A stretch of 64,000 bases of DNA from Duncaniella muricolitica (GCA_025808375.1 CP061009.1:682001-746000), one strand, 5' to 3'. Shown: positions 37,405 through 46,497, counted from the stretch's first letter. Program-made: numbers and translations. The notes: generated from the letters alone by a model not told the origin.

Positions 37405-38889
37405 TTATCCGGCTGCGGAGTCTTTGAGCACAACGGGCAGAGCGAGGGTGTTGACCTGGCCTGAGGCTGTGACGGGAAGCTGCTTGAGAAGTACGAAAAA
37501 TTCGGGTATCATGTAGGCGGGTAGATATTGCGCCAGTCGGTTCTTGACCCACGAGAGGCTAAACGAGCGTGTGGTGGGCACAACGTATCCCACGAGATAG
37601 GCCAAGCCCTTCTCATCCTGATAGTGCACTACCGCACAGTCGCTCACTTCGCCGGTGGCAAGCAGGGCACGTTCCACCTCGCCGGTGACCACGCGCTTGC
37701 CGAGGATATTGACCTCACTCTCCTTGCGCCGTATGAAACATATGTTGCCGTCGGGCAGTCTTACACCCACGTCGCCCGTGCGGGCTATGCGCGTCCCGTC
37801 AGAGAGAGTGGTGAGCGAGGCAAGCTGCTCGGCCCTGTGGTCGCCTGTAAACGAGTCGGCCACTCCTGTGCCGGCGATGCATATCTCACCCTCCTGACCG
37901 TCGGCCACGGGACGAAGCTCATTGTCGAGGAGCATAATCTCGGTGCCTTCGAGAGTCTTGCCTATGGGATAGTGGCCCGAGGCAAGCGAATAGCCGTTGT
38001 TGCAGCAATAGCTTGTGGTGAGAGCAGTGCCCTCGGCCGGTCCGTAGGTATTGTAGACCGTAATCTGCTCGAGCAGATGATTGATGGAGGCCGGGTTGAG
38101 CTGGTCGCCGCCGCTGATGAGCATGCGCAGAGTCATAGGGAGCGAGTCGAAATGGTTGAGCTCCTGGAGCAGATAGGGAAATCCGCTGATGATTGACACG
38201 TATTGGTCATCGGCAAATTTTAGCAGAGCCTGAGGATTGTTGCGTGTGGAGGCCGAGGGTATGGCGAGTGTGGCACCGTTGAGCAGTGTGCCGAATATTT
38301 CCTCGATAAAAATGTTGACGATACATGCCGAGTATTGTAGCAGCACGTCATCGGGAGTGATATTGAATGTGTCGCCAAATCTGCGAGCCATGTCCACCAC
38401 CTGGCGGTTGCCTACCATAACGCCGATGGGATAACCCGAAATGCTCGAGCTGTAGATGATATAGGCGGGCCGGTCGGCGCGGCATCGGTCGGGCAGGGGA
38501 TGGAGCGCGGGGTCGACATTAATTTCCGGCCCTATGATAAAGAGGGTAAATTCGCGCAGCATCGCGCTGTATTTTTCCTGTGTGACTACAAAATCCACAC
38601 CACACTCGGTGAGAAACCGTGTCATACGTTCGGGCGGGAAGTCGGGCTCGACGGGCACGATGGCCGCGCCGGCCTTGATTACGGCAAGGATGGCGGCTAT
38701 CATTTCCACGCTGTGGTCCATCACCACGCCTACGCGGGCGGGTATGAAAGAGGGGAAGCGTGAAATGAGCGTGTCGACCATCTGATCGAGTCCTGAATAA
38801 TTGGCGCATGAACGCTCGTCGATAATCGCAGGATGATCCGGCTGAGCAGTGACGAGCTCTTTGAAGCGTGAGTAAATCGTCGGTTCCAT
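37405..38889 (-). CDS. AMP-binding (adenylation-domain-like) enzyme with degenerate core motifs
   Basis: 494 aa, one ANL-superfamily domain and nothing else, closest in style to NRPS adenylation domains and DltA. Recognisable are the N-terminal AIIDERSCANYSGL, the A5-like motif YNTYGPAEGTA, and the A7-A8 region ARTGDVGVRLPDG then RRKESEVNILGKRV. The P-loop reads YSSSISGYPIGV with Ile where Lys is usual. The A10 motif reads PVTASGQVNTL with Gln in place of the catalytic Lys. No carrier protein, condensation or thioesterase gene is adjacent. It may be inactive, or bind a nucleotide without adenylating. Confidence 0.8.
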   Translation of the reverse strand: MEPTIYSRFKELVTAQPDHPAIIDERSCANYSGLDQMVDTLISRFPSFIPARVGVVMDHSVEMIAAILAVIKAGAAIVPVEPDFPPERMTRFLTECGVDFVVTQEKYSAMLREFTLFIIGPEINVDPALHPLPDRCRADRPAYIIYSSSISGYPIGVMVGNRQVVDMARRFGDTFNITPDDVLLQYSACIVNIFIEEIFGTLLNGATLAIPSASTRNNPQALLKFADDQYVSIISGFPYLLQELNHFDSLPMTLRMLISGGDQLNPASINHLLEQITVYNTYGPAEGTALTTSYCCNNGYSLASGHYPIGKTLEGTEIMLLDNELRPVADGQEGEICIAGTGVADSFTGDHRAEQLASLTTLSDGTRIARTGDVGVRLPDGNICFIRRKESEVNILGKRVVTGEVERALLATGEVSDCAVVHYQDEKGLAYLVGYVVPTTRSFSLSWVKNRLAQYLPAYMIPEFFVLLKQLPVTASGQVNTLALPVVLKDSAAG

Positions 38890-39083
38890 AGTGTTACATC
38901 CTTAATAATTTCTTACTTTAATAACACTTCGAGACGGGGACGGTTGACACGTATTTAGTTAAAAATTGGCTAATACATTAATAAAACAGGTGATATGCAT
39001 TGTAATAAAAATGAAATACTTATGTGATAAAATCGTAATATCAGCCCTTGTCGTGCCGGAGGCTTTATCATTATGTGGACATA
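38890..39083. other. Upstream region of the AMP-binding gene
   Basis: About 190 AT-rich bases without a gene between the AMP-binding gene and the GH43 terminator; no clear promoter match was seen. Confidence 0.4.
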
Positions 39084-39136
39084 AAAACCGACAAGGGCAA
39101 ATATCTCAGAAGAGACATTTTGCCCTTGTCGGTTTT
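39084..39136. terminator. Terminator behind the GH43 gene
   Basis: A perfect 18-bp stem (39084-39101 with 39119-39136) with a 17-base loop, 31 bases beyond the GH43 stop on the minus strand. Confidence 0.8.
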
Positions 39137-39166
39137 GGGGGGCTGGATTATGTAATTGCAGCCTAG

Positions 39167-40768
39167 TTATTCTACATGGAAGTAGTCAAAGTCGGCATAG
39201 CCGTCGGAGGGGACTACGTTGGGGCTGGAGCAGAAGATACCCGTCTTGGCTCCTACCCATGTGCCGGCCACTACGGGGCAGTCGGGGCCGAGCGGTGTGA
39301 AATTATTGCCGTCGAGGCTGTAGGCATATCGGCATGTGTGGTCGTCGATGAGTTGCACGCGGAGCCACACTGGGGCCTGCTGTGAGACGTCGGCGGGAAT
39401 GGCCGCAGAGGCGCGTTCTTTGGGTTTTACCGCATATTTGTCATTTTTGCCTGTGACGACTGATATGCGTCGGCCCGAGGTGTCATTGATGACGGCTATA
39501 TAGGAGTATTCATTACCCATGACTATCAGGCCGGCCCTTTCGCCCGGAGTGGTGAAGGCGGTCTCCACACAGGTGGTCGCAGTGAATGAGGGGGCGGGGA
39601 GTTTTTGTAGATAGAGGTTGCCGGCAAAGTAGAGGTTGCCGTGCTCCGAGGGACATGTCTCGGCATAGAGGCGCATGTAGCCGGGGCGGGCGGTGAGGCT
39701 GTACCATCGGTCGCGCGGATGAGCCTGCCACTGCCATTGAAGCGATTGGCGCGTCGAGGAGAACTCGTCGGAGGTCTGCGGACCAGAGGGAGTGACGCCG
39801 GAGGCCGAGGGAATGTGTGGTTTGGCATGGGTGAGCACCGGGTTACCTATGCCGTCGCCATCGGGGTCGTCACCGATTACTATCCACCCGTCAGTGGTCC
39901 AGCGTGCGGGCTGGAGATGGATTACGCGTCCGTAGGCACCTTTGCCCTGAAAGTGTATGAACCACCATTGGTTGCCGTCGGGAGTGTCGATGAGTCCGCC
40001 CTGATGAGGGCCGTTAATGGGCGATGAGCCTTGCTCCATGACCCGGCGCGCCTCATAGGGACCATAGATGGAGCGAGAGCGCAACACTGTCTGCCAGCCG
40101 GTGGAGACACCTCCGGCCGGAGCGAAGATATAATACCATCCGTCGCGTTTGTGCATCTTCATACCCTCGAGTATCGGATTGGTCTTCTGGTCGTTGTATA
40201 CGACTGTGCCGTTGTCGAGCAGACGCAGTCCGTCGTCCGACATGCGGTGTATCACCGCCGGGCCTCCGCGGTGGATGCTGTGCACGAGATAGGCGTCGCC
40301 GTTGTCGTCCCAGAAGGGGCAAGGGTCTTCCCATTTGGCCACCTCGAGCATCTGGGTGAGCTCCCAGGGGCCGCGAGGGTCGGAGGCGCGGGCTACGAAG
40401 AGTCCGTCATAGGGTGTGCAGAAATATATGTAATACATGCCGTCGTGATAGCGCAGGGCGGGAGCCCAGGAGCCTTCGCCGTGCACGGGTCGGTCATATT
40501 TGTCAAGGGGGAGACGGTCGTAGACATGTCCGGCTATCTGCCAGTTGACGAGGTCGCGCGAATGGAGTATGGGTATGCCCGGGAAGTGAGTGAAACTCGA
40601 GGCCACCATCCAGTAGTCATCTCCGACGCGTATGACATCGGGGTCGGAATAGTCGGCGTGTATGATGGGGTTGCAATATGTGCCGTCACCGAGGTCGGCT
40701 GTCCATTGCGCGCTTGCGGGTGCGCAGCAGGCCACGCCTAAGGCGAGGCTTGTCAGAAGTTTTTTCAT
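39167..40768 (-). CDS. Glycoside hydrolase family 43 beta-xylosidase/arabinofuranosidase
   Basis: 533 aa from MKKLLTSLAL at 40768, with a signal peptide ending ASAQ. The five-bladed propeller starts with NPIIHADYSDPDVIRVGDDY, containing the general base Asp, followed by SSFTHFPGIPILHSRDLVNW. Later propeller motifs include KWEDPCPFWDD and MKMHKRDGWYYIFAP. A C-terminal beta-sandwich (about 330-530) completes the usual two-domain form. It is separated from the PUL by 6.5 kb, so its link to xyloglucan or xylan side chains is only suggested by gene proximity. Confidence 0.9.
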   Translation of the reverse strand: MKKLLTSLALGVACCAPASAQWTADLGDGTYCNPIIHADYSDPDVIRVGDDYWMVASSFTHFPGIPILHSRDLVNWQIAGHVYDRLPLDKYDRPVHGEGSWAPALRYHDGMYYIYFCTPYDGLFVARASDPRGPWELTQMLEVAKWEDPCPFWDDNGDAYLVHSIHRGGPAVIHRMSDDGLRLLDNGTVVYNDQKTNPILEGMKMHKRDGWYYIFAPAGGVSTGWQTVLRSRSIYGPYEARRVMEQGSSPINGPHQGGLIDTPDGNQWWFIHFQGKGAYGRVIHLQPARWTTDGWIVIGDDPDGDGIGNPVLTHAKPHIPSASGVTPSGPQTSDEFSSTRQSLQWQWQAHPRDRWYSLTARPGYMRLYAETCPSEHGNLYFAGNLYLQKLPAPSFTATTCVETAFTTPGERAGLIVMGNEYSYIAVINDTSGRRISVVTGKNDKYAVKPKERASAAIPADVSQQAPVWLRVQLIDDHTCRYAYSLDGNNFTPLGPDCPVVAGTWVGAKTGIFCSSPNVVPSDGYADFDYFHVE

Positions 40769-40866
40769 GGAGGATTTTTGGGTTAATTTGTCCACAAAGT
40801 TAGGAAATAATTTGAGAATTGAAAAAATGGGTAACCGGCTTGGTGAGGCCGATTCCCATTTTTCAA

Positions 40867-41103
40867 TCAATCGTCATCATCATCATGGTGATGGTGCTTG
40901 TGGTGTTTTTTGGGCTTGTATTTCTTATGTTTTTTATGCTTTTTAGGTTTCGGGCGATGATGATGATGGTCACCGTCGGGAAAATAATATTCATGTTCCA
41001 CGCCCCAATGGCTGTGGATGGTGCCACACGAGGGGAGCGAGACTGACATCGCGAAGACCGCGCATATCGCCAGCAGGAGAGTTGTAAATTTCCTTCGTCT
41101 CAT
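40867..41103 (-). CDS. Small histidine- and lysine-rich lipoprotein
   Basis: 78 aa from MRRRKFTTLL at 41103. A lipoprotein signal ends SLPSCGTIHSHW. The mature part has GDHHHHRPKPKKHKKHKKYK followed by more Lys/His, and ends in five Asp. Such tails bind divalent metals or polyanions in other proteins; the role here is unknown. It is a single gene next to GH43, with a MITE-like repeat upstream. Confidence 0.7.
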   Translation of the reverse strand: MRRRKFTTLLLAICAVFAMSVSLPSCGTIHSHWGVEHEYYFPDGDHHHHRPKPKKHKKHKKYKPKKHHKHHHHDDDDD

Positions 41104-41165
41104 AAATAGCAATGTTGGTGAGGTTATATTCCGTTATAACGCGTTAAAAGCATAAAGTGTTTTTT

Positions 41166-41329
41166 AGAGGGTGTTTAATAACAAATGTTAAGCCAAAGTG
41201 GGTGTATTTTCATTTAACTTGTCCCTAATCATCGGTCACATAGCTACAGCTATGCTCCCTCTTTCCATGACGAAACACGACTCATGACAATGGACTTTGG
41301 CTTTAACATTTGTTGTTAAACACCCTCTT
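41166..41329. mobile_element. MITE-like inverted-repeat element
   Basis: Nearly perfect terminal inverted repeats of 33-35 bases (41166-41198 and 41295-41329; one mismatch and one indel) enclose about 96 bases that also contain a small palindrome (catagctacagctatg, 41240-41255). There is no coding frame. The size and long terminal repeats fit a miniature transposable element or a mobile RNA structure. No target duplication is obvious. Confidence 0.5.
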
Positions 41330-41354
41330 ACTTCGCTTTTTCCTTTGTCTCACA

Positions 41355-41386
41355 TTTGATATTGACGTCAAGATGTATTACTTTTG
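41355..41386 (+). promoter_or_regulatory. Promoter of the aminopeptidase P gene
   Basis: TTTG (41355-41358), a 20-base spacer and TACTTTTG (41379-41386), 32 bases ahead of the ATG at 41419. Confidence 0.75.
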
Positions 41387-41418
41387 CGGTAACACTAATA
41401 TCTAATCCCATAACGATT

Positions 41419-43209
41419 ATGTCAACAGCAGACACAAGTATCAAACGCCTTCAGGCGTTTCGCGACGAGATGGCCAAGGCCGGAGTCAAAGCCGCAATAG
41501 TGCCCCGCACCGACCCTCATCTGAGCGAATATATATCAGACCACTGGCACACGGTGCGCTATCTCACTGGTTTTACAGGCTCGGCCGGCACACTTGTTGT
41601 CACCGACTGCGGAGCCTATCTGTGGGTCGACAGCCGCTACTTTCTCCAGGGTGAGACCCAGACCAGGGGAGCAGGTATCGAACTGATGAAGGAAGGTATC
41701 CCCGGAGTGCCTACCGTGAGCCGTTTTCTCTGCGACACACTTGCCAAGGGTGACACCGTAGGCATCAACGGCATGCTGATGTCGGCCGATGACACCGCAG
41801 TGCTCCGTTCGCAGCTTGGCCGCCATGGCATAGGTCTTGATGTTAACTTCGACCCCATCGACCGGGTGTGGGCCGACCGTCCCGCACTGCCCGACGGCCC
41901 GGTGTTTGTCCACGATGTCAAGTATGCCGGCAAGTCGGCCTCCGACAAGCTTGCCGAGCTGCGTCGCGACACGGCCGAATGTGGAGCTGACGCATATTTC
42001 ACCTCGGCTCTCGACGAGATTGCCTGGGTGCTCAACATACGTTCGACCGACGTGCCCTGTAACCCCGTGGCCACATCGTTTCTCTACGTTTCGGCCGACA
42101 GCGCGCGTCTCTTTATCGACAGTGCGAAACTCACCCCCAAGGTTGAGGCCTATCTCAAGGACGCCGGAGTGGAGACTGCTCCTTATGGCTCGGCCCTCGA
42201 CTATCTGAGCTCGGTGCCTGCTTCGGTGACCGTATTGCTCAGCGGCTCTAAGGCTTCCGGAGCTGTAGCTTCGGCTCTCGAGGGTCATTATCTGCTTGGC
42301 AATTCTCCGCTGGCACTCCCCAAGGCCGTCAAAAACGAGGTGCAGATGCAGGGCATACGCGAGGCTCATGTGCGTGACGGCGTGTATATGGTGCGCTCCA
42401 TACGCGAGGTCAAGGAGACCGTGGCTGCCGGACGTCCGCTCACCGAGATGGGCGTGGCCGAGATACTCGAGCGTAACCGTCGCACCGACCCCTTGTTCTT
42501 CGACCTCAGCTTTGACAGCATCTGCGGTTTCGGTCCCAATGGAGCCATTGTGCACTACTCGGCCACACCTGAGACCGACACCCCTCTGGCCATGAACAAT
42601 CTGCTGCTCATCGACTCGGGTGCCAACTATCTCGACGCTACCACCGACATCACCCGCACCATAGCCTTAGGCACTCCCTCGGCCGAGATGCGCCATGACT
42701 TCACTCTCGTGATGAAGGGCCACATAGCCATCGCCACCGCCATATATCCCGAAGGCACACGCGGCCATCAGCTCGATGCCATGGCCCGCATGCCGCTCTG
42801 GAAGGAGGGCAAGAGCTATCTCCACGGCACAGGTCACGGTGTCGGCCACTTCCTTAACGTGCATGAAGGCCCGCAGAGCATCCGTCTCAACGACACTATG
42901 ACTCCGCTGCTCCCGGGTATGCTCACATCCAACGAGCCCGGTGTATATCTCGAAGGCCGTTATGGTGTGCGTTGCGAGAATCTTGTGCTCACCATACCTT
43001 ACGAGACAACGGAGTTTGGCCGGTTCTATGCGTTTGAGACTGTGACCATGTGTCCGTTTGACCGTGAACTCTTCGACACCTCCATCATGTCGGAGGCTGA
43101 GATCGAGTGGGTCAACAATTATCACCGCACCGTCTATGACCGCCTCGCACCGTCGCTCACTCCCGACGAGCGCGAGTGGCTGGCCGATGCCTGCAAACCG
43201 CTTTCTTAA
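41419..43209 (+). CDS. Xaa-Pro aminopeptidase (M24 family, aminopeptidase P)
   Basis: 596 aa from MSTADTSIKR; the ATG at 41419 follows the promoter correctly, and an earlier frame start at 41356 lies inside it. Two creatinase-like N-terminal domains (about 1-310) precede the pita-bread metal domain. Metal ligands are visible in LLIDSGANYLDATTDITRT, GTGHGVGHFLNVHE, TSNEPGVY and CENLVL. It removes N-terminal residues preceding proline, in the cytoplasm. The C-terminal extension (RLAPSLTPDEREWL) marks the long, eukaryote-like subgroup common in Bacteroidetes. Confidence 0.95.
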   Translation: MSTADTSIKRLQAFRDEMAKAGVKAAIVPRTDPHLSEYISDHWHTVRYLTGFTGSAGTLVVTDCGAYLWVDSRYFLQGETQTRGAGIELMKEGIPGVPTVSRFLCDTLAKGDTVGINGMLMSADDTAVLRSQLGRHGIGLDVNFDPIDRVWADRPALPDGPVFVHDVKYAGKSASDKLAELRRDTAECGADAYFTSALDEIAWVLNIRSTDVPCNPVATSFLYVSADSARLFIDSAKLTPKVEAYLKDAGVETAPYGSALDYLSSVPASVTVLLSGSKASGAVASALEGHYLLGNSPLALPKAVKNEVQMQGIREAHVRDGVYMVRSIREVKETVAAGRPLTEMGVAEILERNRRTDPLFFDLSFDSICGFGPNGAIVHYSATPETDTPLAMNNLLLIDSGANYLDATTDITRTIALGTPSAEMRHDFTLVMKGHIAIATAIYPEGTRGHQLDAMARMPLWKEGKSYLHGTGHGVGHFLNVHEGPQSIRLNDTMTPLLPGMLTSNEPGVYLEGRYGVRCENLVLTIPYETTEFGRFYAFETVTMCPFDRELFDTSIMSEAEIEWVNNYHRTVYDRLAPSLTPDEREWLADACKPLS

Positions 43210-43400
43210 TTAGTAATTAGCAATTAGCAATTAGCAATTAGCAATTAGTAATTAGCAATTAGTAATTAGCAATTAGTAATTAGTAATTGCCTGGATATTG
43301 ATTAAACGGAGTTGCTAATTACTAATTACTAATTACTAATTGCTAATTACTAATTGAATAAAAGATTGCTAATTGAACAAAAGATTACTAATTGAAAATT
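43206..43400. repeat. AATTAGYA tandem and inverted short-period repeat
   Basis: From 43208 to 43288 the unit aattagca/aattagta repeats about ten times; after a 29-base spacer the inverse ttactaat/ttgctaat repeats about seven times (43311-43356), with two more copies to 43395. The two halves can pair into one long hairpin. The same unit occurs at 14066-14165. The array directly precedes the GTG start of the carbonic anhydrase gene. Confidence 0.8.
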
Positions 43401-43410
43401 AAACTATAAG

Positions 43411-43938
43411 GTGTCACTTATTATACCCGTAAGGGGATTTACCCCCAAGATTGGCCGCGATACATTCCTGGCCGAAAATTGTACCATCATAGGAGATGTG
43501 GAGATGGGCGACGAGTGCAGCGTGTGGTTCAACACAGTGTTGCGCGGCGATGTCAACTCCATACGTATAGGCAACCGCGTTAACATACAGGATGGCTCGG
43601 TGCTGCATACTCTCTATCAGAAGTCGACCATAGAGATAGGCGATGATGTATCGATAGGTCACAACGTCACCATTCATGGCGCGAAAATCCACGACTTTGC
43701 CCTCATCGGTATGGGTGCCGTGGTCATGGATGACGCCGAAGTGGGCGAAGGCGCGCTTGTGGCGGCCGGTTCGGTCGTGCTCTCGCGCACCAAGATAGGT
43801 CCCAATGAACTGTGGGGGGGCGCGCCGGCCAAATTCATCAAGATGGTAGACCCCGAAACATCGCGTGAACTCAACACCAAGATTGCCCGCAATTATCTCA
43901 TGTATTCCCGCTGGTATACCGACCCAGAGGAAAAGTAG
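43411..43938 (+). CDS. Gamma-carbonic anhydrase family protein
   Basis: 175 aa left-handed beta-helix protein with hexapeptide repeats (VEMGDECSVWFNTVLRGDV, IRIGNRVNIQDGSVLH). The zinc-ligand His residues appear in VLH and HNVTIHGAKIHD. It begins with GTG at 43411, giving MSLIIPVRGF, typical for the family N-terminus; no ATG is near. Family members hydrate CO2 or are inactive acyltransferase-like homologues; activity is unproven here. Confidence 0.9.
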   Translation: MSLIIPVRGFTPKIGRDTFLAENCTIIGDVEMGDECSVWFNTVLRGDVNSIRIGNRVNIQDGSVLHTLYQKSTIEIGDDVSIGHNVTIHGAKIHDFALIGMGAVVMDDAEVGEGALVAAGSVVLSRTKIGPNELWGGAPAKFIKMVDPETSRELNTKIARNYLMYSRWYTDPEEK

Positions 43939-43946
43939 GCGGAGAC

Positions 43947-44026
43947 CGGAGATATCTAAAAAACGACAGATGTTGTATCCTCAAAAAGTTTGGATACAAC
44001 ATCTGTAGTTTTTTTAGATATCTCCG
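43947..44026. terminator. Bidirectional terminator between convergent genes
   Basis: Arms of 34-35 bases (43947-43980 and 43992-44026) pair almost completely around an 11-base loop, with a poly-T tract inside the right arm. It lies between the carbonic anhydrase gene and the gingipain-fold gene. Confidence 0.85.
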
Positions 44027-44029
44027 TAT

Positions 44030-46219
44030 TTACTTCTTCAGTCGGGCCACCGATTTGGCGGCTTCGTCGCGCAGACGTTGTGGACGGGCAGGGTCGGCCG
44101 CCACTTCGGCCAGACGCCGGGCTATCTCGGGAGCACGGTAGGAGTAGTCAAACCATCCGAGAGCTTCGGCGAGAGAGACACTGAGAGTTTCGTCGGGACA
44201 TTTGTCCAGATAGTCAAGCAATTTGTCGGCTGACGGGTGGAGCGGATTGTTGCGAAGCTGTCGCACAAACGATTTTACCTCGCGCATGTCGGGGTTGTCT
44301 GACGCGAGCCGCTCGATGTCGGCATCGTAACGCTTTGAAGAGAAGCGGTCGGCGATGCTGTTGCGCGCCTGTGTCATCATTTCGGCTTCGTCGTAAGAGT
44401 GGCGATAGGGACGCTGCGACTCCAGCTCGTCGATGAGCGACCGATAGTCAAATAGTTGCATGGCGTTCTGAAGCTGAAAGTTGACGCGTTCGCCTTTGAG
44501 TGAGTTGGCATAGGCGGCTATGACTGCGGGGATGAGTTGCGGGCTGCCGTTCTTTCCTGCGAGTATGGCCGAGAAACGGCGGACGAGTTCATAGCTGTCA
44601 TTGAGCCCGAGACGCAGTGACTCGACAAATTCGGGCGAGCCCGGCGACTCGGAGAGGTTCATCAGTGCGGCAAAACGGGTGACACCGTAGGGCGAGGAGG
44701 TGAAGATGTCAAGCAGTTGTCCGGGAGTGATGGCATGCATGTCAGCGAGTTTTTCCATGGCCATTGCCTGCATGGCGGGGTAGGGGGAGCGGAGCTGTTT
44801 TTTCCAGAATGAAGCCGGAGCCTCGACCAGAGCCGTGTTGATGTCAAAGCCGAGACGGTCGTCGGCCGGAGCAAAAGCAAAGGTCGGGTCGCCGAGAATG
44901 TGTGACTCGAGATAAGGATTATATTTGACCATATTGCCGACATGCATGCCGAGGCCGAGCATGCCGATTGATTTGTCACACCATTTGTCCTGGAGCGAGT
45001 TGACACTGTTGGCTATGACACTCACGCAGTCGCCTTCGCCAAACACATAAGCACCGGCGAGATACACATCGTTGTTGAACGAGCCGTTGAAGCATGCATC
45101 GAGCATCACCACCCGTGCATTGGGCCTGTAACGGTCAAAGTCGTGAAGATGCAGGTCGAGACGCTCGTTGTAGACCGAGTCGGCGGCAATGGACGCCGAG
45201 TCCATCACTGTGTCAAACCAGTGGCGCGGCACATCATATTCGCGCACATAGTAGGCGCATGCCGAGTCGAGAGGTGTGCCCGACTCGACGGCGTTGCGTA
45301 TCTTGGAGCGGAAAAACGATTTTGCTCCCTCGAGCTGGTCGCGGGTGCTGCGTGTGTCGGGATAGCGGTTGATATACTCTTTGACGGGCGAGCCGTGATG
45401 ATGGAGCAGGGCGAGCGATAGGTCGGGCTGCTGCATGTAGGACATAAGAGTGTATTTGGCAAACGTCGTGTGCTTGTGGTCGAGATAGTCGAGCGACGAT
45501 GCCTGGCGTCGCATCCATGGAAACTGTTCCATGAAGCTCATCTTCTCGTCCTGACGAGCTATGGGCGACTCGGAGTTGTAGCCCGAGCCGGAGAACAGAA
45601 ACATACGGTCGAGGCGTTCGGCACGCTCCTTGACGCGCACCACCTTACGGAGATAGTCGCGGAGGTTTTCATAGCGGTCTTTGCCATAGAAGTCCATGCT
45701 CTTGATGCGCCCCGAGTAAAGTGTGGGCGCGCACTGCTGGGGAGAGTCGGGGCGAAGTGAATAATAGTAGAGGAGCGGTTTTTTATCATCGCGGCCTACG
45801 AAGTCAAACTTGAGCGAAAGATCGTCGTAGAACCGGTCGGACGGACATGCCGAGCGTTCGGGTCTCTTCATGTTCTGCACCACTTTGAATGCCGATGTGA
45901 AATGCTGGGTGTCGAGCAGCATCGGTATGGGTATATCACCCACAAAGACCATGCCCTCGATGGGCGACTGCTTGCGCGAGGCCATGGTGCGGATGACCGA
46001 GCGGAGCGAGTCGGGGGTGACCTGAGGTGTCACCACTACGATTTCAGAAGTGAGTCCCTGACGGTCGACGCTACGGGCATAGGCGTCAAGTTCGGCCGAG
46101 ACTCTGGAGTGGCTGATGCTGTCGACAAAGATGGCAAATCCGTGTCGGGCTGCGTCGGCAGTCAGAGAGCCGCATAGAGCCATGCATGCCACGAGGAGTG
46201 AAATATAAGGTTTTGTCAT
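44030..46219 (-). CDS. Gingipain-fold (C25/caspase-like) exported protein with HEAT-like C-terminus
   Basis: 729 aa with signal peptide (LLVACMALCGSLTADA). The central domain resembles clan CD peptidases of the gingipain type: VVVTPQVTPDSLRS, EGMVFVGDIPIP, then LLHHHGSP (His275) and VVMLDACFNGSF (Cys376), which would form the His-Cys dyad. The spacing of 101 residues is longer than in gingipains. The C-terminal ~200 residues are helical repeats of HEAT type (LGLNDSYELVRRFSAILAG). It starts 17 bases behind a truncated outer-membrane protein gene. Peptidase activity is inferred from the dyad only. Confidence 0.7.
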   Translation of the reverse strand: MTKPYISLLVACMALCGSLTADAARHGFAIFVDSISHSRVSAELDAYARSVDRQGLTSEIVVVTPQVTPDSLRSVIRTMASRKQSPIEGMVFVGDIPIPMLLDTQHFTSAFKVVQNMKRPERSACPSDRFYDDLSLKFDFVGRDDKKPLLYYYSLRPDSPQQCAPTLYSGRIKSMDFYGKDRYENLRDYLRKVVRVKERAERLDRMFLFSGSGYNSESPIARQDEKMSFMEQFPWMRRQASSLDYLDHKHTTFAKYTLMSYMQQPDLSLALLHHHGSPVKEYINRYPDTRSTRDQLEGAKSFFRSKIRNAVESGTPLDSACAYYVREYDVPRHWFDTVMDSASIAADSVYNERLDLHLHDFDRYRPNARVVMLDACFNGSFNNDVYLAGAYVFGEGDCVSVIANSVNSLQDKWCDKSIGMLGLGMHVGNMVKYNPYLESHILGDPTFAFAPADDRLGFDINTALVEAPASFWKKQLRSPYPAMQAMAMEKLADMHAITPGQLLDIFTSSPYGVTRFAALMNLSESPGSPEFVESLRLGLNDSYELVRRFSAILAGKNGSPQLIPAVIAAYANSLKGERVNFQLQNAMQLFDYRSLIDELESQRPYRHSYDEAEMMTQARNSIADRFSSKRYDADIERLASDNPDMREVKSFVRQLRNNPLHPSADKLLDYLDKCPDETLSVSLAEALGWFDYSYRAPEIARRLAEVAADPARPQRLRDEAAKSVARLKK

Positions 46220-46236
46220 GATTATGGTGTCATTTG

Positions 46237-46497
46237 TTAGAAAGCCATTGACAGACCGGCGTTGACTGACGAGGATGATGTGCCGTCATAGCGGGTCTTG
46301 GCATCGGTACATTTTGTGAAGCTACCAGAGAGGTAGGCTCCGAGAATAAATTTGCCCACAGGTATTTTGGCCTGTATACGCGCGCCGGCCGACAGGGCCG
46401 ATGATGTGAGATAGGAATACATTGGCATCGTGTAGACATGCTCGAGTTCCAGTCCGGCAAAGTCGCACGACGATGTGGGCGACATGATGTAAACTTC
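46237..46497 (-). pseudogene. 3' remnant of an outer-membrane beta-barrel protein gene
   Basis: About 85 in-frame codons ending at 46237 encode amphipathic strands and a terminal aromatic (NAGLSMAF), typical of the last strands of an outer-membrane barrel. Reading upstream, the frame stays open only to about 46497, where stops (TGA, TAG, TAA) appear at once. The start of the gene is missing, and the integrase region begins just there. The 5' part would be expected at the other end of the element, beyond the window. It sits 17 bases ahead of the gingipain-fold gene, so insertion may have removed that gene's promoter. Confidence 0.7.

Noticed and set aside
41536..42555. 339-codon minus frame inside the aminopeptidase P gene
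   Set aside because: Shadow of a gene with clear metal ligands on the plus strand.
43206..43400. Possible CRISPR array
   Set aside because: The unit is only 8 bases with no spacers and it inverts halfway; it is a short-period repeat.
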